A DNA stretch of 64,000 nucleotides from Crambe crambe (Eukaryota; Porifera; Demospongiae; Poecilosclerida; Crambeidae). The stretch is taken from positions 3,286,001 to 3,350,000 of the forward strand of contig OZ004587.1 in NCBI GenBank assembly GCA_963924555.1, written 5' to 3'. The notes beneath the pieces were generated by a model. That model worked only from the letters and a program-made list of their open reading frames with translations, did not search any database and was not told where the DNA came from. Positions 37,500 to 50,325 of the stretch are shown here, in pieces. The first letter of the stretch is position 1. Each line of letters opens with the position of its first letter. Position numbers and translations under genes: made by a program.

Positions 37500-39378
37500 T
37501 GCATCAAACCTAAACTAAACTACATCTGATTTGATTGATGGCTATAACTTCATTATTCATGGTACCCTCTTAATGAGTTTTTTGGCTCTACAAAATTCAG
37601 CTAATAGTGCATTCATTGTCCTCATTATCATAAAGTACTGCTATGAATACTCATGACATTTGCACTTTTGTAGTAATTGCCATGTTGTGGCTTACACTAG
37701 TTAGCTAGCTATGATAATCATAGCTTGATCCTTATGCAACTCCGCATGTGACCGTGCATGCATGGTAGCTAAACTACAATGCTGCACTCAACATGGTAGC
37801 TACTAGCTATTGTTTTACTAAAAAATTATTGCCTACTATAAATAACACCCACTGATATTGGCTATTCAACTTGACACAATAAATTCCATGATGATGTGGT
37901 ATGAAAACATCCAGTCAATGAGAAACCTCTTTCCTTATTACTTAAAGTATAATGTAAATTAACCCAAGGTTGAAAACTCTAAGCATGTCCATAGGCATAC
38001 TAGATTATTCATTCAGCAATCCTATTGCCCATCACAGTGCAAGATTGTTGTACTGGAGTGGTGCAGCAATTTGATTATGTTACAAAGTGTACTTATGAGT
38101 TCGCATAATATTCTGTAGTACACTACAGATAACTATGCACTTGTGCAATTGTAAAACAGTCATAACTGCAAGTAAACTTCATCAGCTAAAGAGCAGCTGA
38201 AGCTAACACAGTCACTTTTATAAAGTACTGCTGTGACTACATGACCATTGCACTTTGGTAGCTATAGTTATGATAATCATAGCTTGGTTGTTGAATGAAT
38301 AATACTATTCTTACGCAATTCCCTTTCATGTGACCATGCATACGTAGGTTAATAGCTAAGCTAGCTATGAATGCTGCACTCAACGTCATGGTAAGGTAAA
38401 GCGGGGAAATTCCCAACAGTTCAATATTTCTGAAACTCTGAGCTCAAACTTGGGGGATGGATGATAGTAGAATATATCTTCCAACTTTGAAGTCTAAACT
38501 GTTCGAAATTGGCTTTACCTTATTGTTTTACTAAAAGATAATTGCATACTAGCTAGCTACATAGCTAACACCCATGATTAACTTGTGCATAAATAGGGTA
38601 TGGCTATTCACTATCGCTAAGTAGGCTTTTTGTACACAATAAAAGTATAAAACCTATGGCTATGTATTAGCTAAAGACAAGGTTGAAAAAATAAAGGGTC
38701 AGCCAGCTAGCGAGACTACATGGTGCATGCACATGAGCTAGCCCCAAAAAGCAAATTTTTGCTGCTAGGACACCCATACCAGCCTGTTTTAGCCTGTTTT
38801 GGCTTTGTGTACCTGTATCCCCTTACATGAAAGAATAAATTTGCAGCTTACAGTTACAGAGTTCCTACTTCATGCCCTCATACCTAAAATGTAGTGAACT
38901 TTGCAAGAGTTTCAGCCAATAGTTCACATTAGCTGGGTGTGCCTTTGCGTACCTTTTTTGAAAAAGTTAAGTTGTTTCTAGTCACCCCAATTTATATTCA
39001 TAACAAGTAGTTATTCCTTCATGCCCTACACCTATGCTTTCCAAATGTATGCATTCCCTTGCCAAGAAAAAGCTCAATGATTGTAGAGTGCATTGATTTT
39101 TTATATTATATTCCTCAGGGATGATTGACTGAGAGGGAGGCTTCACTCATAGTTTGCCAAGAGAACAAGAAGGTGCAGAGGTGAAAGAAAGAAATTACCC
39201 AGGATCAATGGCTGCACACTTAATACCCAAATTTTTCTAATTAATGCGGGCATGCGCAATATAATAAGGAGTGGCCTGGGAGTTTACAGGCCCGCGCGGT
39301 TACAAGATTGATATTGTTGATTGATGGGTGTGTCCGTATGGGTTAAACCTGGACGCCCCTATTCCGAGGCGCAGCTGG
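37500..39378. other. intergenic, divergent promoter region
   Basis: It lies between the minus-strand cupin gene and the plus-strand NLR pseudogene, so it should hold both promoters. No ORF or known repeat is seen. Two segments (about 37620-37820 and 38215-38400) resemble each other (AAAGTACTGCT, GATAATCATAGCTTG, TGACCATGCAT), probably an old tandem duplication. Confidence 0.45.
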
Positions 39379-40846
39379 ATGGCTGACAATAGATCATCAG
39401 ATTCACCACACCGTCGCGAAACTTCCCAGCATTCTTCTTACCCTGATGTAACAAAACATTATGAACTCACGGAAGAGGAATGTAGCATTCAAGTCAGTGA
39501 CTGCCACCTGGAACTCATTTCACAAAGCTACTGTCGCCTTTGGAGAATGCTTCCTGCTCACCTCGAGTTGAAATCCATTGTAGCTGAAGATATTGAGTAC
39601 ATCCATGGTGATGAGAGGGAAAAAAGATACAAGTTTCTCCTTCAATGGAAAGAAATTAAGGGATCACTTGCCACTTACAAGCAACTTATCAATGCTCTCT
39701 TGAAGATTGATTGTATGGGTGATGCAGATGCAGTGTGCACTAGTATGCTAAAGGAGTCCATTTCCACACAGACCAAGGGATCAATTTCAGGTCCAATATC
39801 ATCTACAGGTATTATGCTTTATATTGAATATCTTAATAAGGCCAGACCAACTGACAATAATTTTATGTGAAGTTAATAACACTTATGATTGGAACAAGGT
39901 GATCATGTACCAAGTATAGACTCAGTGCTAACTTGACTATAAAGGCAAATTGGGTCACAAATATCCAGCTTTAGAAGTAATTACCCTGTGTATTATACGT
40001 GGCCCCACCCCCTACCGCATGTGCGCATCAAAATGACATAGAAAGATTAGCTAGTGTTCCGAGTGCTATCGATATCACTGATTTGTGAAGTAGAGCCTTA
40101 GTCAAAACTAATAACAAAAGATCAGCCTCTATAGCCAGTAAGTTGGTACGTCAATCTTATTATTACAAGTGAGTGCAAAAAATTTCTTCTAAATAAAAAG
40201 GGATAGCCTAAAATCTAGCTGGGCTATATAATGTACTGCAGCCTCGTATGAATACAATCCCTACATTTACATTCACTACCTATAGCTAGCTATAGCAGTT
40301 GTAAAAGTAGGGATTGTATTCATACGAGGCTGCAGTACAGTATATAGCCCAGCTAGATTTTAGGCTATCCCTACTTAACCTTTTTATTTAGAAGAAATTT
40401 TTTGCACTCACTTGTTTCTATCCTTTTTTCTTAGTGCTTGAAATTTAATATAAGTTTGTGTATGTGCTGTCGCTTCAACTGAGAGTATATGCATGCAGTG
40501 ATTATCAAAATTTAATTGACATGAGTATCTTTTTCTTTTGTAGGTAGCAGTCTCTGGTTGAATAATTTGTTTAGCTATTTAAGTTTTGTTATTATTTAAT
40601 ATAAAACTTTATAACAACAGCAATGTAAACAGCAATGTAGCAAAATGACATGTGAGCTGACTACACTACAGCCAAGTACTGGCTATAATACGATGAGCAT
40701 CTGTACTGTAATTCAGCAAGGAGTGACTGGAACATCATCAGATAAGACGATTAAGCTAAGCTAAACCATAGATATATTACACGGAACAGATGGCCAAAGC
40801 AGAATTTTGATGACTATAGCCAGTAAGTCGGTACGTCGATCTTATA

Positions 40847-40883
<37 letters not shown>

Positions 40884-43800
40884 AAGAAAAAGAACAAAAT
40901 TCAATTTTAGACATCGATTTTTTCTTATGTTAGCGAATGAATTTTTGGTTTTTGAACATTCTCCTCTCTTCTTTGTAGATGTAATAATTCACTGTAGCCT
41001 TCTGAGAACCTGTAGAGTAAGGGTAGAAGAGAAAGAAGAGCTTTTAGTTTATACAGTCTTATGACCTTTGACCCGCCATCCCTACTTAGAGAGTGCTAGC
41101 GCACTCTCTGATTATCTTTATTATTATCAGAACAAAAGTCAATTTTAGAAGTCGTTTTTTTTTCTTATTAGTGAATGAATTGTAGACTTTTAAACATTCT
41201 TTCCTCTTCTGTGTAGAAGTAGTATTTCACTGTAGCCTTCTGAGAACCTATAGAGCAAGGGTAGAAGAGAAAGAAGAGTTTTTGTTTATACAGTTTTATG
41301 ACCTTTGATCTGCCATCCCTACTTAGTGCTAATGCACTCGATAACCCCTAGGTAGACACTTTCCCTCCCCCCTCCCAATTTAATTAAGCAAGTCAACTGA
41401 GATAGGTGGGAGGTCACTTTTTAATCTTGTTTTTCCACTAGATATTCCACATCTTCCTATGGTTCCTCCACCACTTTCAGCTGTTTCTCCAACAAATGTT
41501 CCACCACTTTCTGCAACTTCCTTATCAATGCTACATCCTTCGCTGGTCACACCTCAAATGCAATGTTTTTCACAGTATAGGCGCTATCTCAAAAGCCAGT
41601 ACTCAAGCCGATCATTTCCTACATACTTCAAATTTTTCCTGCACTCCGTAAACATGCCAAAGATTTCATTAATCTATCTTTGGTTAATTCTGCAATTGAC
41701 AATGAACAGCATCAGATGTCTGTTCTTTCTCTAATCCATGGAAATGTGGATGAAATTCAGAAGAAGAAGGAAAAAATTTGGATAGATGAAATTGGGAGAC
41801 TTTCAGATGGAAGCAGTGCTCAGCACATTCTTATTGAAGGTGCACCAGGGATTGGTAAGACTACCCTTTGCTGGGAGTTAAGCCGTCGATGGGGTATGGG
41901 GGAACTCTTACAGCAGTGGTCTGCATTGGTATTTATCCAGATGAGAGAAAAGCGAGTTCGAGAAGCTAAGACTCTTAGTGACCTTCTCTATCATCCTGAA
42001 CCCCATGTAAGTACCTCTGTTTGCAAACTATTGCATGATACTGATGGTAGGGGCATCCTCCTTTTATTTGAAGGCTATGATGAAATCTCAGAATCTCAAC
42101 AGCTTGATGATTCCATCTTTCAGAAGCTTCTAAGAAAGGAGTTGCTACCACAAGCTGGAGTGGTAGTTTCCAGTCGACCAATAGCAAGCCAAACTCTCTG
42201 TGAGCAATTTTGAAGCCAAATAGAACAGCATATAGAAATAGTTGGCTTTACCAGAGAGAATATTGATGCATATGTAGCTTCAGCGTGCTCAGATAAAGGG
42301 CAGCTCAAAGATGATTTTGATTGGTATCTTACATGTCACCCTTTCATCTTTTCTTTGATGTATTGTACCTCTCTACTGTAGTGTTATTGCTGAGCTGTAT
42401 TATATTTTTTGGGAGAAAGGTAAGAAGGAATTTGCACCAAAAACACTTACCGATGTCTACAGTTCCCTAATGCTGCACCTTCTCCAGAGGCATCTTCAGT
42501 GTCTTCCACTCAGAAATCTCAAGAATCTTCCTCAAGATGTGCATGGACGTTTAATGGATATCGGAAAAGTGGCATGTGAAAGTATATACAAACATCAGTA
42601 CATCTTTGATTCCCTCGACTGTGATCACATGGGACTAATGCAGGCATTTCAGGATATCTACATTAAAAGGGATCCTTCGATATCCTTTTGTTTTCTACAT
42701 CAGACTCTTCAAGAATTTTTGACTGCTTTCTTCCTCATGCATCGTCCCTTAGATGAATTAGTTACAATTCTGGAGCATCCTGATCATTTTCCTATTCGAA
42801 AATATCTTCAAGGAGAGCACCGAAATGAAACCAACAATGTCTTTCATTGGCCAGTATTGCTTTTTCTAGCTGGTATGACAAAGCTAGACAGTTTCCCCCA
42901 CAGCATACTGAATGAAGTCTTGAATAGTAGTGAAGACCAGTCAAAAATTCAATTTCATCCTGCAATTTTTCAACTGCTTTATGAGACACAATCTTCCTCT
43001 CTTATACATTCAACATTCACAAAGAAAGTCTTTGCTCCTTATCCTTGGGAAATGACTCCCCTTGATTGGTTTACTGCATTGCCAATAGCAACCCTTCATC
43101 TTCATGGGATTCGGAGTATGAACATGATCATGTTCACACAGTTGAGGGTCTTTGGCTATTAGCCCATGGGCTTAATATTTTAATTTCAAACAAAAAAGGT
43201 GGAAACATTTATTCTTTTGCTCTTACTGCTGGGGATAAACTCCTGCAGTGCTTTGAAGCAGTTCTTGATCTTGAACAGCATATTGAACACTTATCAGAGT
43301 TAATAGTTGGTGGGAGGAAAGCTTTAAATGCACTGGAAAACATAATAAGGCTCTGCTCATCACTAGTACAAATTCAAGTGTCTACTGATGGACCACTTGA
43401 AAGTTGGAACTCTTTGATTAATGGTTTTCCTCAACTTCAATTCCTCAGCAAGCTCGAGTTGGAAGCCCAATTCTCTGAGGATGATGCTGCTTTGCTTATT
43501 GCTGTATTGCAGCAATGTTCATCTTTGAAACATCTCACTCTTTGGTTTCATGAGGACTCTGAAGGAAGTTCATGCCTTCTTATTGGCATTGCACCTCTTA
43601 TGGTTAGGCATTTGGAGTCCTTAGATATACAACGTACTTCTCTCACCAAGAAAGTTGTGAAAGCACTTTCTACTTTGGTGAGATCACCAGATTGCTCTAT
43701 AACTTTGCTAAGACTTCGTGAGACTAATGTGTCAGCCAATGATTTCTCAATCTTAGCTGAATCTGTCGCTAGAAACAGCACTTTAAAGACACTTTGTTTT

Positions 43801-44028
43801 AGCGATTGTGGAATTGATGATACTGCCATCGTTTGTCTGGCTACAGCATTAACTGAGAACAGGACCCTTGAAGAAATTGAAGTGACAGAATGGTTTATGA
43901 GCAAAGATACTGAGGTACTATTGAAACAGTGTGCACAGACAAACCCCAAAATTAAAAAAGTAAACTTACCTCCACAAGATTTATCCTCAGACTTTCTGAA
44001 ATTTTATCATCTAAATCCTAACCAATGA
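39379..44028 (+). pseudogene. NLR: death-fold, NACHT, winged-helix, LRR (disrupted)
   Basis: Exon 1 (39379-39808) encodes a helical death-fold-type domain (SYCRLWRMLPAHLELKSIV, YKQLINALLKIDCMGDADAV) and ends at a GT donor. Exon 2 starts at 41442 in the correct phase. It carries a proline-rich linker, a NACHT domain with Walker A ILIEGAPGIGKTTLCWEL, Walker B-like GILLLFEGYDEI and the VVVSSRPIASQ sensor, helical NACHT-associated parts (FCFLHQTLQEFLTAFFL), and about five leucine-rich repeats to the stop at 44028. The layout matches Amphimedon NLRs, presumed cytosolic sensors. Breaks: a one-base shift near 41635 in a T run, a TGA at 42211-42213, and shifts near 42362 and 43068. Motifs continue across each break. 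The intron holds foldback copy 2. Confidence 0.88.
39998..41345 (+). mobile_element. foldback element, subfamily B, copy 2 with tandem tails
   Basis: Order: an interior block first (39998-40160, homologous to 16878-17090), then the long hairpin (arms 40165-40264 and 40307-40415), the interior, an ATT run (40848-40880) and the tail. The terminal palindrome AGAGAGTGC TAGC GCACTCTCT lies at 41091-41112. A second tail copy follows (41115-41325), with a decayed palindrome. The extra block in front and the extra tail behind suggest tandem or read-through copying. All lies in the NLR intron. Confidence 0.85.
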
Positions 44029-45540
44029 AGTTAGCGTGCCTCTTTTTTAAGTAGCTATAATAATTATTAATAATTACTAGGGCAATGTACAACATTTGAG
44101 TCACAGCGAGCGAGCGAGCAAGTGTTCCTATAGACTTTTGTGCTGATAGCTATTCATTTGTGTTTTCAACTCCTTAGAATATTTTGATGTGAGTTTGCAG
44201 GCAGCTGCATACATAGAAAATTGTAATGCTTACCTTGAGTACAAACTAACCTGCAAAGTTGGGGCATGGCTTGTTAGAGGACTTGGTGGATCAAGTGCTC
44301 TCTATGGTTAAAACTTCATTACTTTTTATTTATTATTTCCATGTATAAAGTATTGCTAACCAACAATCTTGAGATATTTTTGGGAGGGGAATTTCGTGGG
44401 TTACGGGTAACCAAATCATGTGATCTCTCTGGAGATGTCTAGTTAGAGTATTTGGTTATTAACATTAATGGTGTGAAAATGACTGAATTGCCAACCCTCA
44501 GCACACACATATAACACATTGAGGCTGAAGTTGAAGCAGAATAACTTATCTGCAATTTTTAAGTACATCATCTAAATTTAAAGCTACTGGCAGCATAACC
44601 CTTGCACATGCACTGAGGGTTAATTATATCTGGCTACTAACACTTGTTGCACTTAATCCTCCACTTCTGGATTGACCCTGTCATTAACCAAAGAAAGAAA
44701 AAAATTAATGCATGACTTAAACTGTGGTCCAAACATACTATTTTACTTCCACTTGTCTTCCTTACTTTACTTGAACCCACCGAATCCTAATTTGAGGTGG
44801 GAGAAGGTTAAGCTTTATTGCTTTTTGATTTCTCCGAAATTAATAAATTTTCCTACTCAAACCCTGTGTGTTTGGATTGTGGTAACACCAAGTAGGGATA
44901 CTTACCTTTTTGCTATTGGCACTCCTTGCTTTTTCACTTCCATAGCTACTTGAACCCTGTGTAATGTAGGCGAGGGGTGGATTCATACAAAACTGTGATT
45001 AATACCATTAACGGGGGTTAGGATACTAACATTTTTGCTACCACCAGTCTTTGCTCTGTCGCTTCTATTGCTACTTGAATCCTATTTAATGGGATGCAAA
45101 TAAAATGAAAGTGATGTAAAGATGACTAAGGATAAGGATAAAGTCAGGGCCGCCGGAACCGCTCCGGCTGGTCAGGCAAAAACCGGACCACTTATCGATC
45201 AAACAACATTGGTAATGGTCGTCAACATAAAAAAATTGCCTACGTGTTAACCGTTAATATAGGTGGGTGTGGTTATGAAGTGGGCGTGGTCAGAAAAAAT
45301 TTCCGTGCGCTTACGCGCGCATATTTAGCCTGACCACCTCAGAATTGCTTCCACGGCTCTGAAAGTTGAATGTTGGGTGGGTGCAATGTGATTGACTCCA
45401 TCCTTAAATAGTGTCATACATTCAACCCATAGTCATCCTTTCAATAGTTTAAGGACTTCCTGTATTGTGATCACCCATTTCCTTGAGTATGTTAGATATA
45501 AATTATGTTCAAAGAAAGTATACCAAGTAAAAATATGCAA
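44029..45540. other. intergenic, no gene seen
   Basis: Near 44079 there is a copy of the ACTAGGGCAATGT...CAGCGAGCGAGCGAGCAAG repeat also present at 61008 and 61568. The rest (44300-45540) shows no supported exon. Confidence 0.5.
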
Positions 45541-45542
45541 TA

Positions 45543-45770
45543 CCATGGACCCTCGATTATCTGATAATAAGAATCTCATAACCATAGCTACCTACTTTGA
45601 CATGACCGCACTCCTTTAGCTGGCTACCACGCTAGGTATTATAGTAGACCCAGAACGATCTCTCTCTCTCAGCCTTGAGATCAATTATTGCAAAAAAAAG
45701 TACATGCATGTGCAATGTTTCAAACTTTTGACTTTTAATATTTTCAATCTAGATAGTTGAGGTTCCACCG
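45543..45770. mobile_element. 228-bp pogo/Tigger-like MITE
   Basis: The ends CCATGGACCCTCGATTATCT and CTAGATAGTTGAGGTTCCAC are imperfect inverted repeats (15 of 20 match), with TA at both junctions. A GGACCCTCGATTATC-type end is characteristic of the pogo/Tigger branch of Tc1/mariner. No coding capacity. Confidence 0.6.
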
Positions 45771-45772
45771 TA

Positions 45773-47027
45773 TACTAAAGCAACGTACTGTACAGCAGGA
45801 TAATTTCAGTGGGGATAAATATTCGGTAATTTTGTATCTGATCGAAAATTTTTCTATTAAAAAAAATTTTTTTTTTTCAAATAGAGCCACCGTTTAGCCA
45901 CATGTATGTAGAGTCATTATTTTTGTTCGTACATTCAACTACAGCACTATACGTAACTTACCTAACCTTCTGGTCTATTTTCTTCTTAGCTAGCTAGATT
46001 CCATCAATTAAGTTGCCACGATCATCACGAAGAGGAATGAAAGCCAAAATAGTATGCAAGCCAGGTAAAAATGGAGATTCAGCAGCTGTGAAGCAAAGTT
46101 GTTGCACATGCACTAAAATAATCGTATCATACCAAATAAAAGACTACCGTAATTCTTCATCTGTATTGTCCTTTGCTGATTAACGAAATGTTTTATCTCT
46201 GAAAAAAAAAAATCCGCTGTATAGTAACACATTTCCTTTTCTCTACACATTGCATTGCTGATGCCCTTGAGATTATCACATATCTACTGGTCTGTAGTTG
46301 CCCCTCCTCAATTTTTTGCACTAGGTATTTGAAGCAAAATTCTGAATTAAACCCTGTTATTTAAAGGCTATGGTTGTTATATGAAGCTTTGACCATCGAT
46401 AAAGATATCGTGTGAGGAGAATAGTCTGGTCGAAGTTCGATGCCTTGCACTACTTGATCACCACTGATTAAAATAGCAATTAGTTCAGATTATGCAATAT
46501 GTACCATGGATCGTTTAGGCCCAGTCGTTGGCAGGGATGTAGCTGTGAATGGTTCTGATAGGGTCCTCTTGTGTGGTGGTGGTTGGTATGTACCCTGTCA
46601 TAATTGGTGCATTATGTTATTACTTTTACCTTCTTCCTAGTCCATTGAGGAGTATCGTGATGGTACTATAAATTTGAGGATATTAATAGTAAGTTCAATT
46701 TCCTTCTAAGTACATTGCACTTTAACCTGTTTCCTCCATCTTAGGTACTTTTCGTCCCCCAGGTCATACCCTTCTTCTAGCCGTTTTTGGAAGAGTTGGA
46801 ATTCATTTGTGGATAGCTTCACAATAATAATAGCTAAAATAGCCAATATATATATATTAACAATTATAATTCAACTTGCCTCGACAGGCGAAGCCATAGC
46901 AGCTAAGAGTGTCTCTCTAATTGCAGCTAGTTAGTTGTGCAGCAGGAGCATGCAGCCTCTGGATCAAAGCCCGCCAGCGCCCACAACAGGAAAAAGCGTG
47001 GGTGGTGGCAGCTACATCATACCGGTA
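45773..47027. other. intergenic, no firm gene
   Basis: A short ATG-led stretch at 46505-46588 ends at GTATGT and could be an exon. The following candidate exons (from about 46641 and 46745) do not keep a frame, so I do not call a gene. Confidence 0.35.
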
Positions 47028-47175
47028 GATAATATAGTACTGCACTGCCGTGGATGTGAAACGTTTCCGTATATTAAAAAATCGCCGATGCAATCAGTGC
47101 AACGCTTGTTATACGGGCGTTATAAGGACGTGCGCGGTAGCTCCCTATAAACAGATTTTTCTGCAGCAATTCAGG

Positions 47176-47994
47176 ATGGCTACCTCCATGGATACTGCAA
47201 TGGAAGATACCACATGCAGCATTTCAGACCGTGCAAGTGAGAGTGAGGGTGTATATGCTGAAAGTGATGAAAGTTTATCTAAGAGTGAGGAAGTTTCAAC
47301 AGTTCCAAAGAGACATGATGTAAGAATGCTTGTTTTGTAACTGTAAATAGCTAACGAGTCAGTCTGTATAGATAATTATAGACATACATAATAGCTAGTT
47401 AGCTAAGACTTTGCTTCTATACAATCATAGGCCCTAGCAACTGCAAAGGAAACTATCAGTGAGACAGCTTTAGGAGGATCTGGCTACACTGAGTTCTACA
47501 TCATAATTGCATCATCCATTTGTGATGAGGAACTCATCAGACGGTCTCCAAGAGGACAGTGTCTTAGTGGACTGCTGCATCATATTAAAAAGATTGATGT
47601 GGAACATACAACTACAGTTGCTGTCAAGCTGCTAACAGAGGTATATAGCTGTATTACTGCTGCAAAGCGACACAAGTTACCATCTGCTGTGCAGGCCTCC
47701 ATATGGTCGGCATTCCATCTAGTGCGATGTAGCAAGCCTGTAACCCAAGCCTGGTCTAACTTCACACATTATTTCCCCCCACAATACCTTGGTGAGAAAA
47801 ATCTTGCATTGCAGGTGATGCTCGACAGAATATTGAAAAAAATAATAAGAAATGAGGCTGAGGCAAGACACCACATGCATGCACGCACCAGAAGCGAATT
47901 TTTAAAACCATTAACAGCAACTGAGAGTAATGCCATAAGGTACATGGCAGGGTATGTTGCTGTTATTTTTCCTCAGGATTTCCTGGACAAATAG
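47176..47994 (+). CDS. transposon-borne protein, 235 aa, two exons
   Basis: Exon 1 is 47176-47319 (48 codons, ATG at 47176). Exon 2 is 47431-47994, joined in phase 0 through a GTAAGA donor and an ATCATAG acceptor; the frame is open through the junction. The N-terminus is acidic and Ser-rich (SESEGVYAESDESLSKSEEV). The C-terminal half is helical and basic, ending with SNAIRYMAGYVAV, a motif I associate with uncharacterised transposon-linked proteins of invertebrates. Because the family usually continues past that motif, this copy may be truncated. The role in transposition is unknown. Confidence 0.6.
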
Positions 47995-48352
47995 TTAATT
48001 CATCTACAGAGTGGATCAGGTCTATAACTGTATCAGAGGAAGTCAAAAGTGGAGGAAATCTGGAAAGTGCTGGACTGGTTTGACTTATTTTCCTTTTATA
48101 GAGAAAATCTTGTCTGATGATCACTGATGGACCCACTTGGATCGTTGTGTCATGCATGATCTTATAATATTCTGTGCTGCTCTCATCAGCATGCACTTGC
48201 CACTGGTTAGGTAGGGAAGTTGGTAAGAAATTTGTGGGTGGATTGGTTTTGCCAGCTTGTGACCGAAGCCTATCACAATTTTTCCTTCGGTCTATCTTGG
48301 ACCGAGCCCCTTTCCTTCGCTTTTTGTGATATTGTGATGGTATTGCTTCCAT
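47963..48352 (-). CDS. hypothetical protein, 129 aa, transposon-borne
   Basis: ATG at 48352, no intron, overlapping the tail of the plus-strand gene by 32 bases. The N-terminus is strongly basic (YHKKRRKGARSKIDRRKNCD), suiting nucleic-acid binding; the middle contains QVHADESSTEYYKI and VGPSVIIRQDFLYKR. Not recognised. It lies within the same TIR pair as the 235-aa protein, so it is probably the second gene of that element. The composition is protein-like but there is no family support. Confidence 0.4.
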   Translation of the reverse strand: MEAIPSQYHKKRRKGARSKIDRRKNCDRLRSQAGKTNPPTNFLPTSLPNQWQVHADESSTEYYKIMHDTTIQVGPSVIIRQDFLYKRKISQTSPALSRFPPLLTSSDTVIDLIHSVDELTICPGNPEEK

Positions 48353-49046
48353 AATTATTACTGTTTACAACAATATATATATATAGTGATAAAGTTTTAA
48401 CAACCTTTTATAGCTACTTTAGCCCGGGGCAATATACTCATACTCACAATAATTTCCAGCTAAACCAAATGTGTATACCTCTAAAACTTATTCTACAAAG
48501 CTTATTATAAACTTTCACATTCTCCCGGTGTACTAGTTCACAGACTGTATGTACACAATAAGTTCTAGCAATTCTTGCAAACAGTGTTAGAGAAAATCTC
48601 ACACAAAGTAGGAGACCTTTTACAGCATAAATTATCTATTTATGAACATATATATATGCATGTGGTTCTACTTTCACATTCTCCCAATATATGAAAGTAT
48701 CTTGAAGGTACAGAGAAAATCTTTTCAGTGCATGAATTGTGCTGCTGGAAAATAATCTCTCACAAAGTTATTTCTACTACAGTAGACGAATTATAGCACC
48801 GTTTCCAAGCGTTTAATATAAATTTTACCAATAAAATAGCTAGCAATTACTTACTCGATACACCACTGCTAATTTCCGTACGCTAAATATACAAAGGTGG
48901 GGAAAAGGAACGGTCAAAACAACGAAACACATCCGCAATGCAGCCAACACGACCGTTGTCAAGCGTTGCAATGACGGTTTCTATAAATCACCGTATATCA
49001 TTCGTATACGCATGCGTTTCACATCCACGGCAGTACTATATTATCA

Positions 49047-50104
49047 ATGGCTACATTATTATTGAAGGGCTGTGCTCTAGATGTAACTTCTCCCCCAGAG
49101 TCCGCTGTTATTGAATTGTGCAAGTGCAAAAGAAGCCATTTCTGCATGCTCTTTCATGGCATTGGCATCAATTATGTAAGGAATAATTGGCGACTAGTGT
49201 CGGGCTATATGTAAATACTCTCAGGTGGATGTATAAACCAGCTTGCTGCTAAACTTCTTTTGAAAGAATTGCTATTTTTACAGATCAATTTCATCAATAG
49301 TTATTATGGTGTGATCAATCTTCTGAAAATCGTCTTGGTATTAATTTTCATAACTGATGAAATTGTGTGTAAATTCATTTTTGATTCTGTATTGTATTCA
49401 TTCATAAAGATGATCCAATACATGATTATCTATTTCTATAATAATAGTATGTAAGTCAGTCAAGCTACGTAATATAGCTAGGTTTTATATATATATTTTT
49501 TGATACATAGCTAGATGCAATCTAATTGTGTGCACACCTTTTCAAATCCTGGATGCATGGTACCCCTGAATTGCTATAATTACAGGACAGTATTATTGAA
49601 TACATGATCAGTCAGTCTCCTTTAAGATAGAAATTACAAAGATGTATTTTACATAGTTTGGATGTTCATTGTAAAAAGATTCTACAAAGCACATCAATAA
49701 AATGAAGAAAGTTACCATATCATAATTTACCACCAATATCTCCGTTTCTGGACTTTTAAAGTGGACATCTGTGGAAAGAGCAGAATTACTTTGAGATGTA
49801 GACTATAGTACTGTATCAACATAACGTATACCCAAATAATAATTAATAAAAATTTATTCGTTCGAGTACTGATCAGTATACGGGTGGTTACCGTCCCGTT
49901 TTGAGAAACGGAAAAGTACCGGTCCGTTATATTCTAAACGTATGCAGTGGAGAATAAAAATGAAGATACGGATTGCTGTACGGAGACGTAATCAATGTGA
50001 TGACCTTTGAACTCTGAACGTGCTGAAACGGATCCGTTTACGGTCCAGTTACGGCCCGTACTAAAAAAAAGGAAAGAACGGACCCGTGGATATTTTGCTG
50101 TGTA
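49047..50104. other. intergenic; cluster of CGGACCCGT-like words
   Basis: No gene. Between 49880 and 50090 short related words recur (GTCCCGTTTTGAG, CGGTCCGTT, CGGATCCGTTTACGG, CGGACCCGTGG), some as inverted pairs. They may be the ends of another small TIR element with both ends degenerate. Confidence 0.35.
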
Positions 50105-50325
50105 GTGTGGGGCTTCGCTCGCTCGCCAACTAGAGATGCTCGTATAGCATTAGTTGGGCGAGCAAGCAGCCAGTGGTCATTTCAATGTGCTCCTCCCTCA
50201 CTTATGATTATATAGCCCCAACAGTGACTTTCTATTCAGGTTGTTAACTGACTTGGTGCATTCCCAGTTAGCATTGGAGTGTCTTCTCTGAAACCCAGGC
50301 TACCACTCCTGTTCAGACTCAGTAG

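Larger units (their letters stand above)
47028..49046. mobile_element. 2.0-kb TIR transposon with two convergent ORFs
   Basis: GATAATATAGTAC, then a TGCAC insertion, then TGCCGTGGATGTGAAACG at the left (47028-47065) is mirrored by CGTTTCACATCCACGGCAGT plus ACTATATTATC at the right (about 49015-49046). Weaker similarity continues inward (GCAACGCTTG near 47100 and 48965). Two predicted proteins lie inside, one per strand. The target duplication cannot be decided because the GATAATATAGTA flank is itself part of the inverted repeat. Superfamily unknown. Confidence 0.6.

Noticed and set aside
43548-43949. 133-codon minus-strand ORF
   Set aside because: Antisense shadow of the NLR leucine-rich-repeat region.
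46505-46800. Possible short exons beginning with an ATG at 46505
   Set aside because: The putative exons do not keep a reading frame and no product is recognisable.
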